A stretch of DNA of 64,000 bases from Paralichthys olivaceus (lineage: Eukaryota > Chordata > Actinopteri > Pleuronectiformes > Paralichthyidae). Both the position numbers and the translations under genes were made by a program. The notes under the pieces were generated by a model, which was not told where the DNA came from, did not search any database, and saw only the letters and a list, made by a program, of their open reading frames with translations. Positions 63,305 through 64,000 of this stretch are shown piece by piece; within the stretch, counting starts at the first letter, position 1, and each line of letters opens with the position of its first letter. The stretch lies in contig NC_091097.1 of NCBI RefSeq assembly GCF_024713975.1, positions 6,166,861-6,230,860 on the forward strand, in the 5' to 3' direction.

Positions 63305-64000
63305 TCAGTGAGTCAGTACAGCAAGTTAAGGGACACAAATGACTAATGATAATGAACAAATTACATTTATTAATTTCCAATACAGAGTATGTTGCCAGGT
63401 AAGTATGCGCTGATGCACCTGCCGCCCCCTGTTCACTAAGGACTGTGAAACTGTAACTGTGTCCCAAATAATACTGCAGAGGTTCCTTAATTCCTGTTAG
63501 CTTATCAAAAAAGGTATGTTGCTTTCTTACATATCATCTGCAACAACTGTGTACCTATATAAAGATTAGAATAAACAGATCAGAACATGATAGGTGCAGG
63601 GTTGTGACCAGAAAAATCTGGGTACTTGCCCCTCCCTCGATACCATCGCTGAGGTGCTGTTGTTTAGCACAGCTGCTCAGCAGGTCAGACTGGTTGTACA
63701 CAGCAAATGCCCCCAGCTGTGAATGTGTGTAACTGCACAAACATTCTTGCATTCTTCCCACAATAATTATATTTGAAATAACAGAGTACACTGTATACAG
63801 TTCCAATTCGCAGACTAATTGGGACCATTTGTCATTAATTCATCCGACGGTGTTATTTTGGGCCTTCTAGTGAGGATAAGGGTCATTTATTGTTCTTTGA
63901 AACCTTTTTGTACAATGTCATACATTTGCAGTTTGTGTAATTAAGTTTTAATTCAATTTATTTAAACACACTAAATGTCTGAAAGCAAAAAAGGTTGTGC
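63305..64000. other. Intron or intergenic sequence, no exon found
   Basis: AT-rich sequence upstream (in gene sense) of the exon at 62969-63281. No further exon of that gene is recognisable before the window ends. Confidence 0.4.

Overview
The window looks like a piece of a ray-finned fish (probably percomorph) nuclear genome. Genes are split into many short exons with clean GT-AG junctions, and the spaces between them hold short dispersed repeats of types common in teleosts. All gene models were built by hand: exons were joined only where splice sites and reading phase agree. Three of the genes (armc5, cox6a2, rusf1), and I believe tmem265, have human counterparts at 16p11.2. elob is at human 16p13.3.

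Layout. 0.3-7.7 kb (minus): an 11-exon gene for a secreted, glycine-rich, elastin-like protein. 7.7-14.9 kb: gene-poor, with dispersed repeats. 15.0-23.3 kb (minus): an intact-looking MAST-like protein kinase gene at 17.9-21.5 kb. It is embedded in a tandem rearrangement with partial copies of its own first exon and a 60-bp minisatellite that reads as a 20-residue acidic repeat. One copy of the duplicated flank carries a solo LTR that the other copy lacks. 24.7-25.4 kb (plus): cox6a2. 27.0-32.4 kb (minus): armc5. It is divergent from a Myb/SANT-like gene (33.3-34.8 kb, plus), and the shared promoter holds five ZNF143/Staf-like sites. 36.1-38.3 kb (minus): a HARBI1-like gene, convergent with the Myb/SANT gene, whose three catalytic acids all appear changed. 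40.5-43.9 kb (minus): elob. 46.5-52.9 kb (minus): a 12-exon gene that joins a THAP zinc finger to an integrase-type core. 53.6-56.7 kb (minus): rusf1. 59.8-61.3 kb (plus): tmem265. 63.0-63.3 kb (minus): the last exon of an unrecognised gene.

The most notable theme is three probably domesticated mobile-element-derived genes within 20 kb: a Myb/SANT protein, a HARBI1-like protein that looks nuclease-dead, and a THAP-integrase fusion. All have introns, full reading frames and no obvious terminal repeats, so they look like host genes rather than live elements. The second theme is the unusual MAST-like kinase. It has no PDZ domain, an altered catalytic loop and a second partial pre-kinase segment at its C-terminus. 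The remaining genes are ordinary housekeeping or tissue genes: respiratory chain, ubiquitin-ligase adaptors and small membrane proteins.
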